From assembly GCA_036501535.1 (NCBI GenBank), contig DASYAE010000258.1:1-14461 (forward strand): a DNA stretch of 14,461 bases. The letters run 5' to 3'. Positions within the stretch are counted from its first letter, which is position 1, and every line of letters starts with the position of its first letter. Positions 1-7,010 of the stretch are shown here, in pieces. The notes under the pieces were generated by a model. It saw nothing but the letters and a program-made list of their open reading frames with translations. It made no database searches and was not told the origin of the DNA. The DNA comes from DASYAE01 sp036501535 (GTDB lineage: Bacteria > Actinomycetota > Actinomycetes > Streptomycetales > Catenulisporaceae). A program made the translations under genes and the position numbers.

Positions 1-2
1 CC

Positions 3-83
3 GCCAACACCCCGACAGAAACCTGCGACGGCACCGCGACCCGCTCCGAGGAGCCCACCACCTGCGACATGACGCCACGATAG
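3..83 (+). CDS. Possible 3' end of an unidentified gene (partial)
   Basis: Reading from base 3, an open frame enters from outside the window and stops at TAG 81-83. Its 26 codons end mostly in G or C (22 of 26), while the other two forward frames do not show this preference, so it resembles the tail of an actinobacterial gene. The peptide is rich in Thr, Glu and Asp and has two Cys (TCDGTATRSEEPTTCDM). No family is recognisable. It lies on the element side of the recombinase remnant and could belong to the same integrated element. The piece is too short to be sure it is coding. Confidence 0.3.
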   Translation, partial: ANTPTETCDGTATRSEEPTTCDMTPR

Positions 84-204
84 ACCCCAGTCCAACATAG
101 CAGCCATTTGACACCCAGAAGGCTGACCAGCCCGCGCCGCCACAAGACCAAACTAGCCTACGTGGCATTGCGCCCTGGCCAACCCGAACCGAGGCTTCAC
201 CGCC

Positions 205-1671
205 GTGGTCATCGGCGAACCCCAACGCGCCTTCTACGACAACCAGTACTCCCTGACCATGCCGCTGTTCAGCCACTACGGCGTCGGGCTGTGGGTCCCG
301 GAGGTCGGCGGCGCCATCGACCCGAACTCCGAAGCCCACGACCTGATCATGGGCGTGTTCGGCGGCATGTCCAAGGGCGAACGCAACCGCATCAAGATCC
401 GCGTGCGCTCGGCCATGGCCTCCCAAGCCAAGATCGAAGGACGCTTCCTCGGCGGCAGACCTCCGTACGGCTACCTGCTCGCCGACGCCGGAGCGCACCC
501 CAACCCCGCCAAAGCCGCCGACGGCAAACGCCTGCACCGCCTCATACCCGACCCCGTAGCTGCCCCGGTCGTGCGACGGATCTTCGCCGAATACCTGCGC
601 GGGCGCGGCTTCAAGGCCATCGCCGAAGGACTGACCCGCGACCAGATCCTGTGCCCCTCCGCCCACGACCCCGGCCGCAATCCGCACCGCACCACCATCG
701 CCTGGAACACCTCGATCATCCGCGTGATCGTCACCAACCCCCGCTACACCGGGCGCCAGGTGTGGAACAAGCAGCGCAAAGCCGAAGTCCTCATCGACAT
801 CCGCAACGTCGCCGACGGCTACGAGACCAAGCTGAAGTGGAACAAGCCCGGCGACTGGGTCTGGTCCGACCAGATTGTCCACGAACCCCTCGTCACCGTC
901 GAGGACTTCGAAGCCGCCGCCGCGCTGATGGCCACCCGTGCGCATCAAGGACCCCGGCTACCCCGCGAGAACCGCCCTACCGCCCGCCACTACCAACTGC
1001 GCGGACGTCTGCACTGCGGGATCTGTAAGCGCAAGATGCAGGCGAGCACCGCCCACGGCACCATCTACTACCGATGCCTGTACCCCGACCAGTTCGCCAA
1101 GGCCAACCACATACCCCACCCGCGCGGCGTCTACCTGCGCGAGGACATCGTCGTACCCAGACTCGACGCCTGGCTCTCCACAGCCTTCGCCCCGCACAAC
1201 ATCGAGGCCACCGTGGCCGCGCTCATCGACGCCAGCGACCAGGACGACCAAGCCGCCGCCGAGGCCGCCACCCACCGCCAGGCACTCGCCGAGTGCGACC
1301 GCAAGCTCGCCCAATACAGAACCCTGCTCGATCAGGGCACAGACCCCGCCATCGTCGCCGGATGGATTCGCGAGGTTGAAGTCGAACGCATTGGCGCGCA
1401 AGCCAAACTGCGCGAAGCCGCCGGGCGCACCGCGATGACCACCGACGAGATCATGGAGATCGTGACCGCGATCGGCGACATGATCAAAATTCTTGCCGAC
1501 GCCCAACCGGCCGACAAAATCGAACTTTACACTCGACTCGGGCTGCGGTTGGAGTACGATATAAATGCGAACGCGGTGGCCGTGACGATGGAACCGCTTG
1601 ATGAACCGGGTGACATTAACCCCGAGACGCAAGACCGTCTACGTAATACTGGTGTCCGAGGGGGGACTTGA
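205..1671 (+). pseudogene. Large serine recombinase, N-terminally truncated remnant
   Basis: The remaining 488 codons match the actinobacterial large serine recombinase family. They begin in the late catalytic domain (VVIGEPQRAFY, then GGMSKGERNRIKIRVR of the long linking helix, about residues 1-72). The Recombinase domain follows (GRFLGGRPPYGY, about 80-240), then a zinc ribbon with CGIC at residues 271-274 and C291, then a charged coiled-coil region (about 345-410). What is missing is the first 75-90 residues carrying the YxRVS nucleophile motif. The frame is open upstream only to TAG 154-156, giving WHCALANPNRGF, and the preceding bases encode no recognisable catalytic domain in any frame. 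It therefore cannot be active. It runs towards the tRNA-Leu gene, and its stop TGA 1669-1671 is inside that tRNA's T arm. GTG 205 is only the first in-frame start, not a true initiation site. Confidence 0.85.
1650..1671. other. Probable attachment-site core at the tRNA-Leu 3' end
   Basis: The last 22 bases of the tRNA (CCA, discriminator, acceptor 3' strand and the start of the T arm) are also the last codons of the recombinase remnant, encoding GVRGGT plus stop. Mobile elements often integrate into tRNA 3' ends and restore the tRNA with their own copy. An integrase gene lying directly against the tRNA 3' end is the usual layout. The partner copy would be to the left, outside the window, so the exact core length cannot be seen. 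Confidence 0.4.
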
Positions 1672-1736
1672 ACCCCCACGCCCTTAACGGGCACTAGCAC
1701 CTCAAGCTAGCGCGTCTGCCATTCCGCCACCCGGAC
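1650..1736 (-). tRNA. tRNA-Leu (anticodon GAG)
   Basis: Read on the minus strand from 1736, the gene folds as a class II tRNA. The 7-bp acceptor stem GTCCGGG/CTCGGAC has one G-U pair. A D arm follows, then an anticodon stem CTAGC/GCTAG closing the loop TTGAGGT (anticodon GAG, plus-strand 1701-1703). The long variable arm typical of Leu (TGCCCGTTAAGGGCG) precedes a T arm GGGGG-TTCAAGT-CCCCC. The discriminator is A (1653) and a CCA is encoded at 1650-1652. All expected parts are intact, so the gene should be functional. Its 3' end overlaps the recombinase remnant by 22 nt. Confidence 0.95.
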
Positions 1737-1851
1737 AAGGGTGAGTCGAAGGTTCCCGGTTTGTCCGGTCGTCCGCCGACGCGGAGAACAATACCAAAGA
1801 TCGGCGGGGTTTCGTGCACGCGGCGAGAGGGTGGGGGTGGCGGTGTGGCGA

Positions 1852-1919
1852 GGGGCGGCGGGCAGGGGTTCGGGCTGGTGGTGCCGAGTGGCGGAGGGGG
1901 CCGGGCTGAGGGGGCTGGG
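1852..1919 (+). other. Two adjacent G-quadruplex-forming G-run clusters
   Basis: Plus-strand G runs at 1852-1855, 1860-1862, 1865-1868 and 1872-1874 have loops of 4, 2 and 3 nt. A second set at 1896-1900, 1903-1905, 1910-1914 and 1917-1919 has loops of 2, 4 and 2 nt. Both satisfy the canonical four-run G3+ N1-7 pattern. They sit on the non-template strand, 160-230 nt before the asparaginase start, in a stretch that is strongly G-skewed between about 1825 and 1925. Folding is a prediction from the pattern only. Confidence 0.5.
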
Positions 1920-1927
1920 CGGCGGAT

Positions 1928-2011
1928 ACCGTATGCATTAGTTGGCACTGTGCATGCTTGGCGCTCTGCATCGATCTGCACTGTGCATCGGTCGGCACTG
2001 GGCGTGTGTGC
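1928..2011. repeat. Degenerate 17-bp tandem array upstream of the asparaginase gene
   Basis: Five units start at 1928, 1945, 1961, 1978 and 1995 (spacing 17, 16, 17, 17). Units 2 and 4 share the identical core GCACTGTGCAT. Units 3 (GCGCTCTGCAT) and 5 (GCACTGGGCGT) each match it at 9 of 11 positions, and unit 1 (ACCGTATGCAT) at 7 of 11. The core contains a small inverted repeat, GCAC-T-GTGC. The array ends about 70 nt before the TTG start of the asparaginase gene. It could be a run of operator sites or a neutral tandem repeat; no protein-coding use is apparent. Confidence 0.6.
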
Positions 2012-2081
2012 GGTTTGGTGGCGGCTGACTGGATGTGGGCGGGGTGTCTCGCTGGTCGGATCGAGGGAAGGGCGTTGTGGG

Positions 2082-3128
2082 TTGAAGATCGTGCTTTTCA
2101 CGCTTGGGGGCACCATTGCGATGGCTGGGGCCCGGGGTGGCAGTGGCGTCGGTGCCGAGGGGAGCGGTGAGGTGCGGGGGGTCGTGGCCCGGCTTACGGG
2201 GGCGGAGTTGGCGCAGGGGGTGGCCGGGCTCGGCGCTACCGGGGTCGAGTTGGATGTGCGGGACGCGCATGCTGTGCCGAGTGCCGATCTGACGTTCGCT
2301 CAGGTGCTCGATGTGGTGCGGGCTGCGTCGCGGGCGGTGGGGGAGGGGGCGCGGGGTGTCGTTGTCACGCAGGGGACTGATACGTTGGAGGAGACCGCCT
2401 GGCTCGCCGACCTCGTGTGGGCGCATGAGGAGCCGCTGCTGTTCACCGGGGCCATGCGGAACCCGACGCTGGCCGGGGCGGACGGGCCGGCCAACCTGCT
2501 TGCCTCGGTGCTGGCGGCCGCGTCGGACGAGGCGCGGGGGCTTGGTGCGCTGGTCGTGTTCAACGACGAGATCCACGCGCCGCGCTGGGTGCGCAAGACC
2601 CACAGCACGAGCACGGCTACGTTCGCCTCGCCGAACGTGGGGCCGATCGGGCAGGTTATTGAGGGGCGTGTGCGGGTGTTGGCCCGGCCGCCGCGGCGGG
2701 ACCGCGTGTCGTTGGAGGCTCTGTCGGCTGATGGGTCCGGCGGGTCGGCTTTGCGCTTGGACGAGGCTCGCGTTGCGCTTTATACCGCCGGACTTGAGGA
2801 TGACGGGCTGCTTCTACGCGGTATTGCCGATACGCACGCTGGGCTGGTTATTGGGGGTTACGGCGTTGGGCATGTGCCGTCGGGGCTTGCGCCGGTGCTC
2901 GGTGAGCTTGCCGCCGTGATGCCGGTGGTTCTTGCGTCGCGGACCGGGGCCGGATCCGTGCTGCGGCATACCTATGGCGCCATCGGGTCGGAGGTGGACC
3001 TTCAGCGGCGCGGATTGATCAATGCCGGACTGCTTGGTCCGTACAAGGCGCGGGTGCTGCTGCGCCTGTTGCTGGCGAGCGGCGCCGACCGGGCGGAGAT
3101 CGTGAAGGCGTTTGATCTGTACGGCTGA
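2082..3128 (+). CDS. L-asparaginase (cytoplasmic, type II-like)
   Basis: Hydrolyses L-asparagine to aspartate and ammonia. The 348-residue protein has both asparaginase signatures: FTLGGTIAM near the N-terminus (nucleophile Thr11) and VVTQGTDTLEETA (second Thr99-Asp100), plus a Lys172 in RWVRKTHSTSTATFASP. No signal peptide is present, so it should be cytoplasmic. The start is TTG 2082: it is the last in-frame start before the conserved strand and has an AGGGAAGG element at 2064-2071 (spacing 10). The open frame extends upstream to about 1761, but that part is G-run and repeat DNA. The usual active-site Tyr of the flexible loop is not seen, because no Tyr occurs before the GTDT motif. Codons are noticeably richer in G and T than in neighbouring genes. 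It appears to be transcribed alone, with 340 nt before it and 190 nt after. Confidence 0.9.
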   Translation: MKIVLFTLGGTIAMAGARGGSGVGAEGSGEVRGVVARLTGAELAQGVAGLGATGVELDVRDAHAVPSADLTFAQVLDVVRAASRAVGEGARGVVVTQGTDTLEETAWLADLVWAHEEPLLFTGAMRNPTLAGADGPANLLASVLAAASDEARGLGALVVFNDEIHAPRWVRKTHSTSTATFASPNVGPIGQVIEGRVRVLARPPRRDRVSLEALSADGSGGSALRLDEARVALYTAGLEDDGLLLRGIADTHAGLVIGGYGVGHVPSGLAPVLGELAAVMPVVLASRTGAGSVLRHTYGAIGSEVDLQRRGLINAGLLGPYKARVLLRLLLASGADRAEIVKAFDLYG

Positions 3129-3303
3129 GTCTGGTGAGTATGGTCTGGTTTGGCCTGAAGTGTCTGGGGGCGTGATGGGTGGTTCTCGGGGACCCGGCAT
3201 GGCCCGTGGGTTCGGGGCGTGCGGGACTTACAGACAATGTTCAGCCGATACCCTTATCGTGGCGGCTCGAACTGTCCGGTCGGGCAGGTCAGCCATATCA
3301 GGC

Positions 3304-3309
3304 AAGGGA
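3304..3309 (+). promoter_or_regulatory. Ribosome binding site of the leader ORF
   Basis: AAGGGA at 3304-3309 lies 6 nt before ATG 3316. It is the best Shine-Dalgarno in the 187-nt gap after the asparaginase gene. It fits the short ORF at 3316-3363 rather than the out-of-frame start of the membrane protein, and is the main reason for calling that short ORF. Confidence 0.5.
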
Positions 3310-3315
3310 ATTCAC

Positions 3316-3363
3316 ATGGTGCGTGACGGGTGGGGGGCGCGGAGCGGGGGCCGCGTCGGGTGA
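3316..3363 (+). CDS. Predicted 15-codon leader ORF coupled to the membrane protein gene
   Basis: An ATG with a well-placed AAGGGA upstream opens a 15-residue reading frame, MVRDGWGARSGGRVG. It ends at TGA 3361-3363. Its stop shares bases with GTG 3360-3362, the best start of the next gene, giving the GTGA overlap that is typical of translational coupling. Ribosomes ending here could re-initiate on the membrane protein. The peptide has no recognisable domain and no run of one amino acid that would suggest classical attenuation. It may instead be a chance open frame, since it is very short. The alternative is that translation of the next gene starts at GTG 3330 without a leader. Confidence 0.4.
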   Translation: MVRDGWGARSGGRVG

Positions 3364-5171
3364 GCGCGACACTGTCCGGAGCGGTTCCGCCGGACCTGCC
3401 TATGCCGCCCGAGCCTGGCCGGCTCGACGAGTTCTACTCCGCGTGCATATCGGGCTGGATGGTCATCAGGCGCAACTGGTTGGTGAGCGTCCTGGTTTTC
3501 GTCGGGTTTCTGCTGCGCCTGGCGTCGATGCTCGCCTATTATCCATCGATACTTTACATAGACTCGTACGACTACATAGTGCGGGCCTATACGCTCGATC
3601 CGACAGGTAACGACCCCGTCGGCTATTCGGTGTTCCTGCGCGTCATGCTCAAGTTCGCCAACCTCAGCACGGTCGTCGCGATCCAGCACCTGCTCGGGCT
3701 CTGCATGGCTGTCGCGATCTATGCGCTGCTGCGGCGCTACGGGATCCGGCGGTGGCTTGCGGCTCTCGGCGTCGCGCCGGTGCTGCTCGACGCGTACCAG
3801 GTGCAGATCGAGCAGAACATCCTGTCCGACACGCTGTACGAGAGCTTGGTCGTCGCCGGGATCGTCGTGCTCGCGTGGTATCGCAAGCCGCCGATGTGGA
3901 TCTACCCGGTCGGCGGCGCGCTGCTTGGGACGGCCGTGCCGGTCCGCTCGGTCGGCGAGGTGCTGTTCTTCGGCGCTGTGGCCTTTCCGCTGGCGGTCGC
4001 GCGGGGCTGGCGGCGCAGGGCCACGGCGGTCATCTTCGCAGTCGCGGGCTTTGCCGTGCCGATCGTCGGATATGCGGGTTATTACTACTCGGTGACCGGG
4101 ACGCCGGGGATCGCGGGCCAGGGCTACAACAACCTCTACGGGCGCGCGGCGATGGTGGCCGACTGCGCACAGCTCCCGCTGACCGCGCAGGAGCGGGTCC
4201 TTTGCCCCACTCAGCCGCTCGGGCAGCGGATCGGCATCGACTACTACATTAACGGGCCCACCAGCCCCCTGATGGAGCAGAAGTACCGCGAGCTCTACGG
4301 CGAGCCGCACATCGACGTCCCACAGGCCACCTCCGGCTTCGTGGACGAGGTGCTGGCCCACCAGTTCGGCGCCTTCGCGCGCTCGGTCCTCGACGACTTC
4401 GTGCACAGCTTCTCGCCGCAGAGCCACGTCTCGGCCGCCGTCGTGCCGGCCTCGCGCTGGCAGTTCCAGACCGTCTATCCGGTCTATCCGCCGGGCTTCA
4501 CCATCCAGACGGCGGCGGTCGTCGACGCGCTCGGCGGACAGGGCCCGATCCACATGGACGTCGGGCTCGCCGAGGATCTGCGGGCCTATCAGCTGAACGG
4601 GGGCTCGACGCCGGGGCCGCTGCTCGGCGTGTTCACCCTGCTGGGCGTCGTGTGCTGCTTCTCCTGGTCCAAACGGGTCAAGGCGTCCGGGCTGCGGCCC
4701 GTGTGCCTCCTGATCACCCTGGCGGGCCTGGCTCCGCTCTTCGTCTCCGACCTCTTCCAGTACACGGTGCGCTATCAGCTGCCGGCGACAGTCATCCTGC
4801 CGGCCGCGGGCGTGATCGGGCTAAGCGCGCTGCTGCACCGGCCCGCGGAGGCGGAGACGATCGAGACGGTGGTGGTCGTTTACGGCGGCGTGCGCCATGT
4901 GTGGGCTGGCGTTCCTGAGGCGGGTGGGCAGGAGGGGGGCCTTTCGGCGGCGATCCCGGCGCACGATAGTGGAAATGGTGTAGGCAGGCGATCGGTCGGT
5001 TCCCGATTGGCGCCGGACCCTGCGGAGACGCCGCCGCCGACATCCTGGGCCTCGCCAGCTGGCGCGGTGAACGGGACCTCGGCCGCCCAGGCTGCGGCTC
5101 CGGCCCTGACGACGACAACGGAGGATCATGCGCCGGATCATGCACCGAACGCCGCGCACGCTGATCCGTGA
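3360..5171 (+). CDS. Polytopic membrane protein, GT-C-like putative glycosyltransferase
   Basis: A 603-residue integral membrane protein. Hydrophobic segments lie near residues 41-60, 85-120, 127-140, 160-175, 182-216 and 222-242, followed by a mostly hydrophilic stretch to about 415. More membrane segments lie near 418-440, 450-475 and 480-500. The first external loop holds SILYIDSYDYI (Asp68 and Asp71), the position where GT-C enzymes (ArnT/PMT-like, polyprenyl-phosphate sugar users) keep a catalytic acid. This is the basis of the functional guess; substrate and acceptor are unknown. The start is GTG 3360, with a GAGCGGGGG element at 3341-3349. GTG 3330 is an alternative. Residues from about 501 on form a Pro/Ala/Thr-rich, probably disordered tail with weaker GC preference at codon position 3. 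The gene overlaps the next one by 44 nt. Confidence 0.75.
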   Translation: MSATLSGAVPPDLPMPPEPGRLDEFYSACISGWMVIRRNWLVSVLVFVGFLLRLASMLAYYPSILYIDSYDYIVRAYTLDPTGNDPVGYSVFLRVMLKFANLSTVVAIQHLLGLCMAVAIYALLRRYGIRRWLAALGVAPVLLDAYQVQIEQNILSDTLYESLVVAGIVVLAWYRKPPMWIYPVGGALLGTAVPVRSVGEVLFFGAVAFPLAVARGWRRRATAVIFAVAGFAVPIVGYAGYYYSVTGTPGIAGQGYNNLYGRAAMVADCAQLPLTAQERVLCPTQPLGQRIGIDYYINGPTSPLMEQKYRELYGEPHIDVPQATSGFVDEVLAHQFGAFARSVLDDFVHSFSPQSHVSAAVVPASRWQFQTVYPVYPPGFTIQTAAVVDALGGQGPIHMDVGLAEDLRAYQLNGGSTPGPLLGVFTLLGVVCCFSWSKRVKASGLRPVCLLITLAGLAPLFVSDLFQYTVRYQLPATVILPAAGVIGLSALLHRPAEAETIETVVVVYGGVRHVWAGVPEAGGQEGGLSAAIPAHDSGNGVGRRSVGSRLAPDPAETPPPTSWASPAGAVNGTSAAQAAAPALTTTTEDHAPDHAPNAAHADP

Positions 5172-6126
5172 CCGCGCCAGCGCGCTCGTGCACGGCGACA
5201 CCCTGCGCCTCTCGCTGTATGACGCCCCGTCGGGCGACCCCGGTCTGTTCGGCCCGGACAGCGTGGTCTGGCGCGTCCACGCCGACCTGCCCGGGATGCT
5301 GATGGGCGGCATCGCGGCGCTGATGCTGCAGACCCTGCATCCGCTCGCGATGGCCGGCGTCGACCAGTTCTCCGACTACCGGAGCGACCCGATCGCCCGG
5401 CTCAACCGCACCGCCCGTTTCGTCAGCGTGACCAGCTACGGCTCGACTCACGAGGCCGAGGCGGCCATCGCCCGGGTACGCCGCGTGCACGAAGGCATAC
5501 GCGGCACCGCCCCGGACGGCCGGCCCTACGCCGCGGGCGACCCGCGCCTGCTGACGTGGATTCACGTCGCCGAGGCCGCCTGCTTCCTGCGTGGCTACGA
5601 GGTCTTCGGGCCGCGCGGCGACGCGTTGACCAGTGCCGATCGCGACAGCTATTTCCGCGAGGCGGCGACTGTCGCGCAACGGCTGGGAGCGGCCGACGTC
5701 CCTCGTTCGGCCGCCGAGGTGCGCGCCTACTTCGACGCCATTCGGCCGGAACTCGCCGTCACCGACGCCGCGCTCGAAGCAGTGCGGTTCTTCCGGTCGA
5801 TCGACCCGAGCCCCGGCGTGCGTCCCGCGGTCCGCATCCTTATGGGCGGTGCGATATCGCTGCTGCCGCCTTGGGCCTCGGATGCGCTCAATCTGCGTCG
5901 AACGCGTCTAAGCACCGCACTCGTGTATCGGCCTGCCGCGCATGCGCTCGGCGCTGTCCTGCGCTACGCGACGCACCCTTCGCCGATAGTCACCACAGCT
6001 ACGGCCAGAACACGGATACCGACGCAACGCGGGCTCGGCGCCGACGACCGTCACACGCCGCCGGGACGGCTCAAGACCCGCTCGCCCCGGTCCCGGTCCC
6101 GGTTCCACTCCCGCCCGACGGCGTGA
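5128..6126 (+). CDS. MpaB / DUF2236 family oxygenase-like protein
   Basis: The 332-residue protein fits the DUF2236 family (MpaB-like, related to the haem-containing latex-clearing protein Lcp). It shows the typical LPGMLMGGIAALMLQTLHPLAMAGV region (His71), RVRRVHEGIRG (His121) and the YAAGDPRLLTWIHVAEA motif (His146). Family members are proposed oxidoreductases; the substrate here is unknown. ATG 5128 has GGAGG at 5120-5124, a short 3-nt spacing. ATG 5140 in the same frame is an alternative. The start lies within the end of the membrane protein gene, so the two are probably co-translated. After about residue 285 the protein continues as a basic Arg/Ser/Thr-rich tail, and the last 56 nt overlap the convergent SCO gene. 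Confidence 0.85.
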   Translation: MRRIMHRTPRTLIRDRASALVHGDTLRLSLYDAPSGDPGLFGPDSVVWRVHADLPGMLMGGIAALMLQTLHPLAMAGVDQFSDYRSDPIARLNRTARFVSVTSYGSTHEAEAAIARVRRVHEGIRGTAPDGRPYAAGDPRLLTWIHVAEAACFLRGYEVFGPRGDALTSADRDSYFREAATVAQRLGAADVPRSAAEVRAYFDAIRPELAVTDAALEAVRFFRSIDPSPGVRPAVRILMGGAISLLPPWASDALNLRRTRLSTALVYRPAAHALGAVLRYATHPSPIVTTATARTRIPTQRGLGADDRHTPPGRLKTRSPRSRSRFHSRPTA

Positions 6127-6907
6127 TGGACTGCTGCAGCAGCCACGACAGCGTCTGCAGTCCCTGCGGCACGGTCCAGTCCTCGGACTGCGGCGCCGCC
6201 AGGTTCTGCTGGCCCTGCGCGTCCAGGTAGCTCTTCATCTTCGCCGGGACCGGCGTGCCCGGCGCGATGTAGCCCATGCCGTCGATGATGAATCGCTCGT
6301 CGCCTTGGCCGTCAACGAAGAAGATCTCGTCGGAGTGGTCCAGGTCGTAGGTCAGCGGCTGGCCAGTGCGCCAGTTCACGCTCGGCGGGCTGCCCTCGGC
6401 CACCTTCTCGATGTCCACGCCGAAGTACTTCCACAGCGCCGCGATGTTCGCCGCGGACCCGGTCAGCGCCGACCAGTTCGCCGGGACCGGCTGGTAGAGC
6501 TGCCGGTACGCGGCCAACTGGGCCGGGGTGTCCCGGGTCGGGTCGATGGTGATGGTCAGGAACTCGACCCGGTCGCCCTGGCCGGCCGCGTCCGCCTCCC
6601 GCGCGGTCTGCACCAGGTCGGCGGTGTCCATCGGGCAGGTCTCCTGGCACAGCGTCATGGTGTCCGAGATCATCAGGACCTTGCCATTATAGGCGGCCAG
6701 CGAGGTGGGCCGGCCGTTCTCGTCCACCAGCGGCAGGTTCAGGATCCTGGCCGGCAGCGCGCCGCTCAGCTGGGTGCCGACGCTGGCCGGCGGCGCGGCG
6801 ATCGCGCTGGAGGGCCACAGGAACAGCACGGCGCACACGGCTGCGGTCGCTGCTGCGACGACGACCAGCGGGATCGCCAGACCGAGGCGAGTGGCGGGTG
6901 TCTTCAA
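6071..6907 (-). CDS. SCO1/SenC family copper chaperone
   Basis: SCO proteins are thioredoxin-fold proteins outside the cytoplasmic membrane that deliver copper to the CuA site of cytochrome c oxidase or control thiol redox state there. The 278-residue protein has an N-terminal hydrophobic segment (about 10-33) with a possible cleavage site after SSAIA. Next come the copper-binding CQETCP motif (Cys87, Cys91, the family CxxxCP) and the conserved distal His191 in YDLDHSDEIFFVD. The start is TTG 6907, chosen because GAAGGTGA at 6914-6921 precedes it by 6 nt. The C-terminus is a Gly/Thr/Ser tail encoded by a hexamer repeat shared with the convergent neighbour. No cytochrome oxidase gene is in the window, so its partner enzyme is not identified. 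Confidence 0.9.
   Translation of the reverse strand: MKTPATRLGLAIPLVVVAAATAAVCAVLFLWPSSAIAAPPASVGTQLSGALPARILNLPLVDENGRPTSLAAYNGKVLMISDTMTLCQETCPMDTADLVQTAREADAAGQGDRVEFLTITIDPTRDTPAQLAAYRQLYQPVPANWSALTGSAANIAALWKYFGVDIEKVAEGSPPSVNWRTGQPLTYDLDHSDEIFFVDGQGDERFIIDGMGYIAPGTPVPAKMKSYLDAQGQQNLAAPQSEDWTVPQGLQTLSWLLQQSITPSGGSGTGTGTGASGS
6086..6103. repeat. CCCGGT hexamer repeated three times in overlapping genes
   Basis: Three perfect copies of CCCGGT lie in the 56-nt overlap of the convergent MpaB-like and SCO genes. On the plus strand they encode RSRSR, and on the minus strand they encode the Thr-Gly repeat of the SCO tail. Gain or loss of a six-base unit keeps both frames. Confidence 0.7.
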
Positions 6908-6988
6908 GGCTGTTCACCTTCGTTGGCTGTAGTGGCCGGCCGCGCTCCTTTAGGTGGCAGCCCGAGGGTAGCTCGCACGCCCGAGCGG

Positions 6989-7000
6989 CCCGGGCCCGGG
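6989..7000. promoter_or_regulatory. 12-bp palindrome between divergent SCO and rhomboid-like genes
   Basis: CCCGGGCCCGGG is a perfect palindrome in the 103-nt divergent gap, 11 nt before the ATG at 7011. It could be an operator acting on either gene, but such GC palindromes arise easily by chance in this base composition. Confidence 0.25.
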
Positions 7001-7010
7001 GTACTGCCAG

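Noticed and set aside
1928..2011. CRISPR-like array
   Set aside because: Units of 17 bp are contiguous and degenerate, there are no unique spacers, and no cas genes are present.
1761..2081. N-terminal extension of the asparaginase to 1761
   Set aside because: The added residues come from G-run and repeat DNA, are unlike the family, and the conserved first strand starts right after TTG 2082.
3129..3300. Terminator after the asparaginase gene
   Set aside because: Only short imperfect arms (ACCC/GGGT around 3190-3210) were found, not a convincing stem.
3312..4553. 413-codon minus-strand open frame opposite the membrane protein
   Set aside because: Composition is His/Arg/Asp-rich shadow coding; the plus strand encodes coherent membrane helices.
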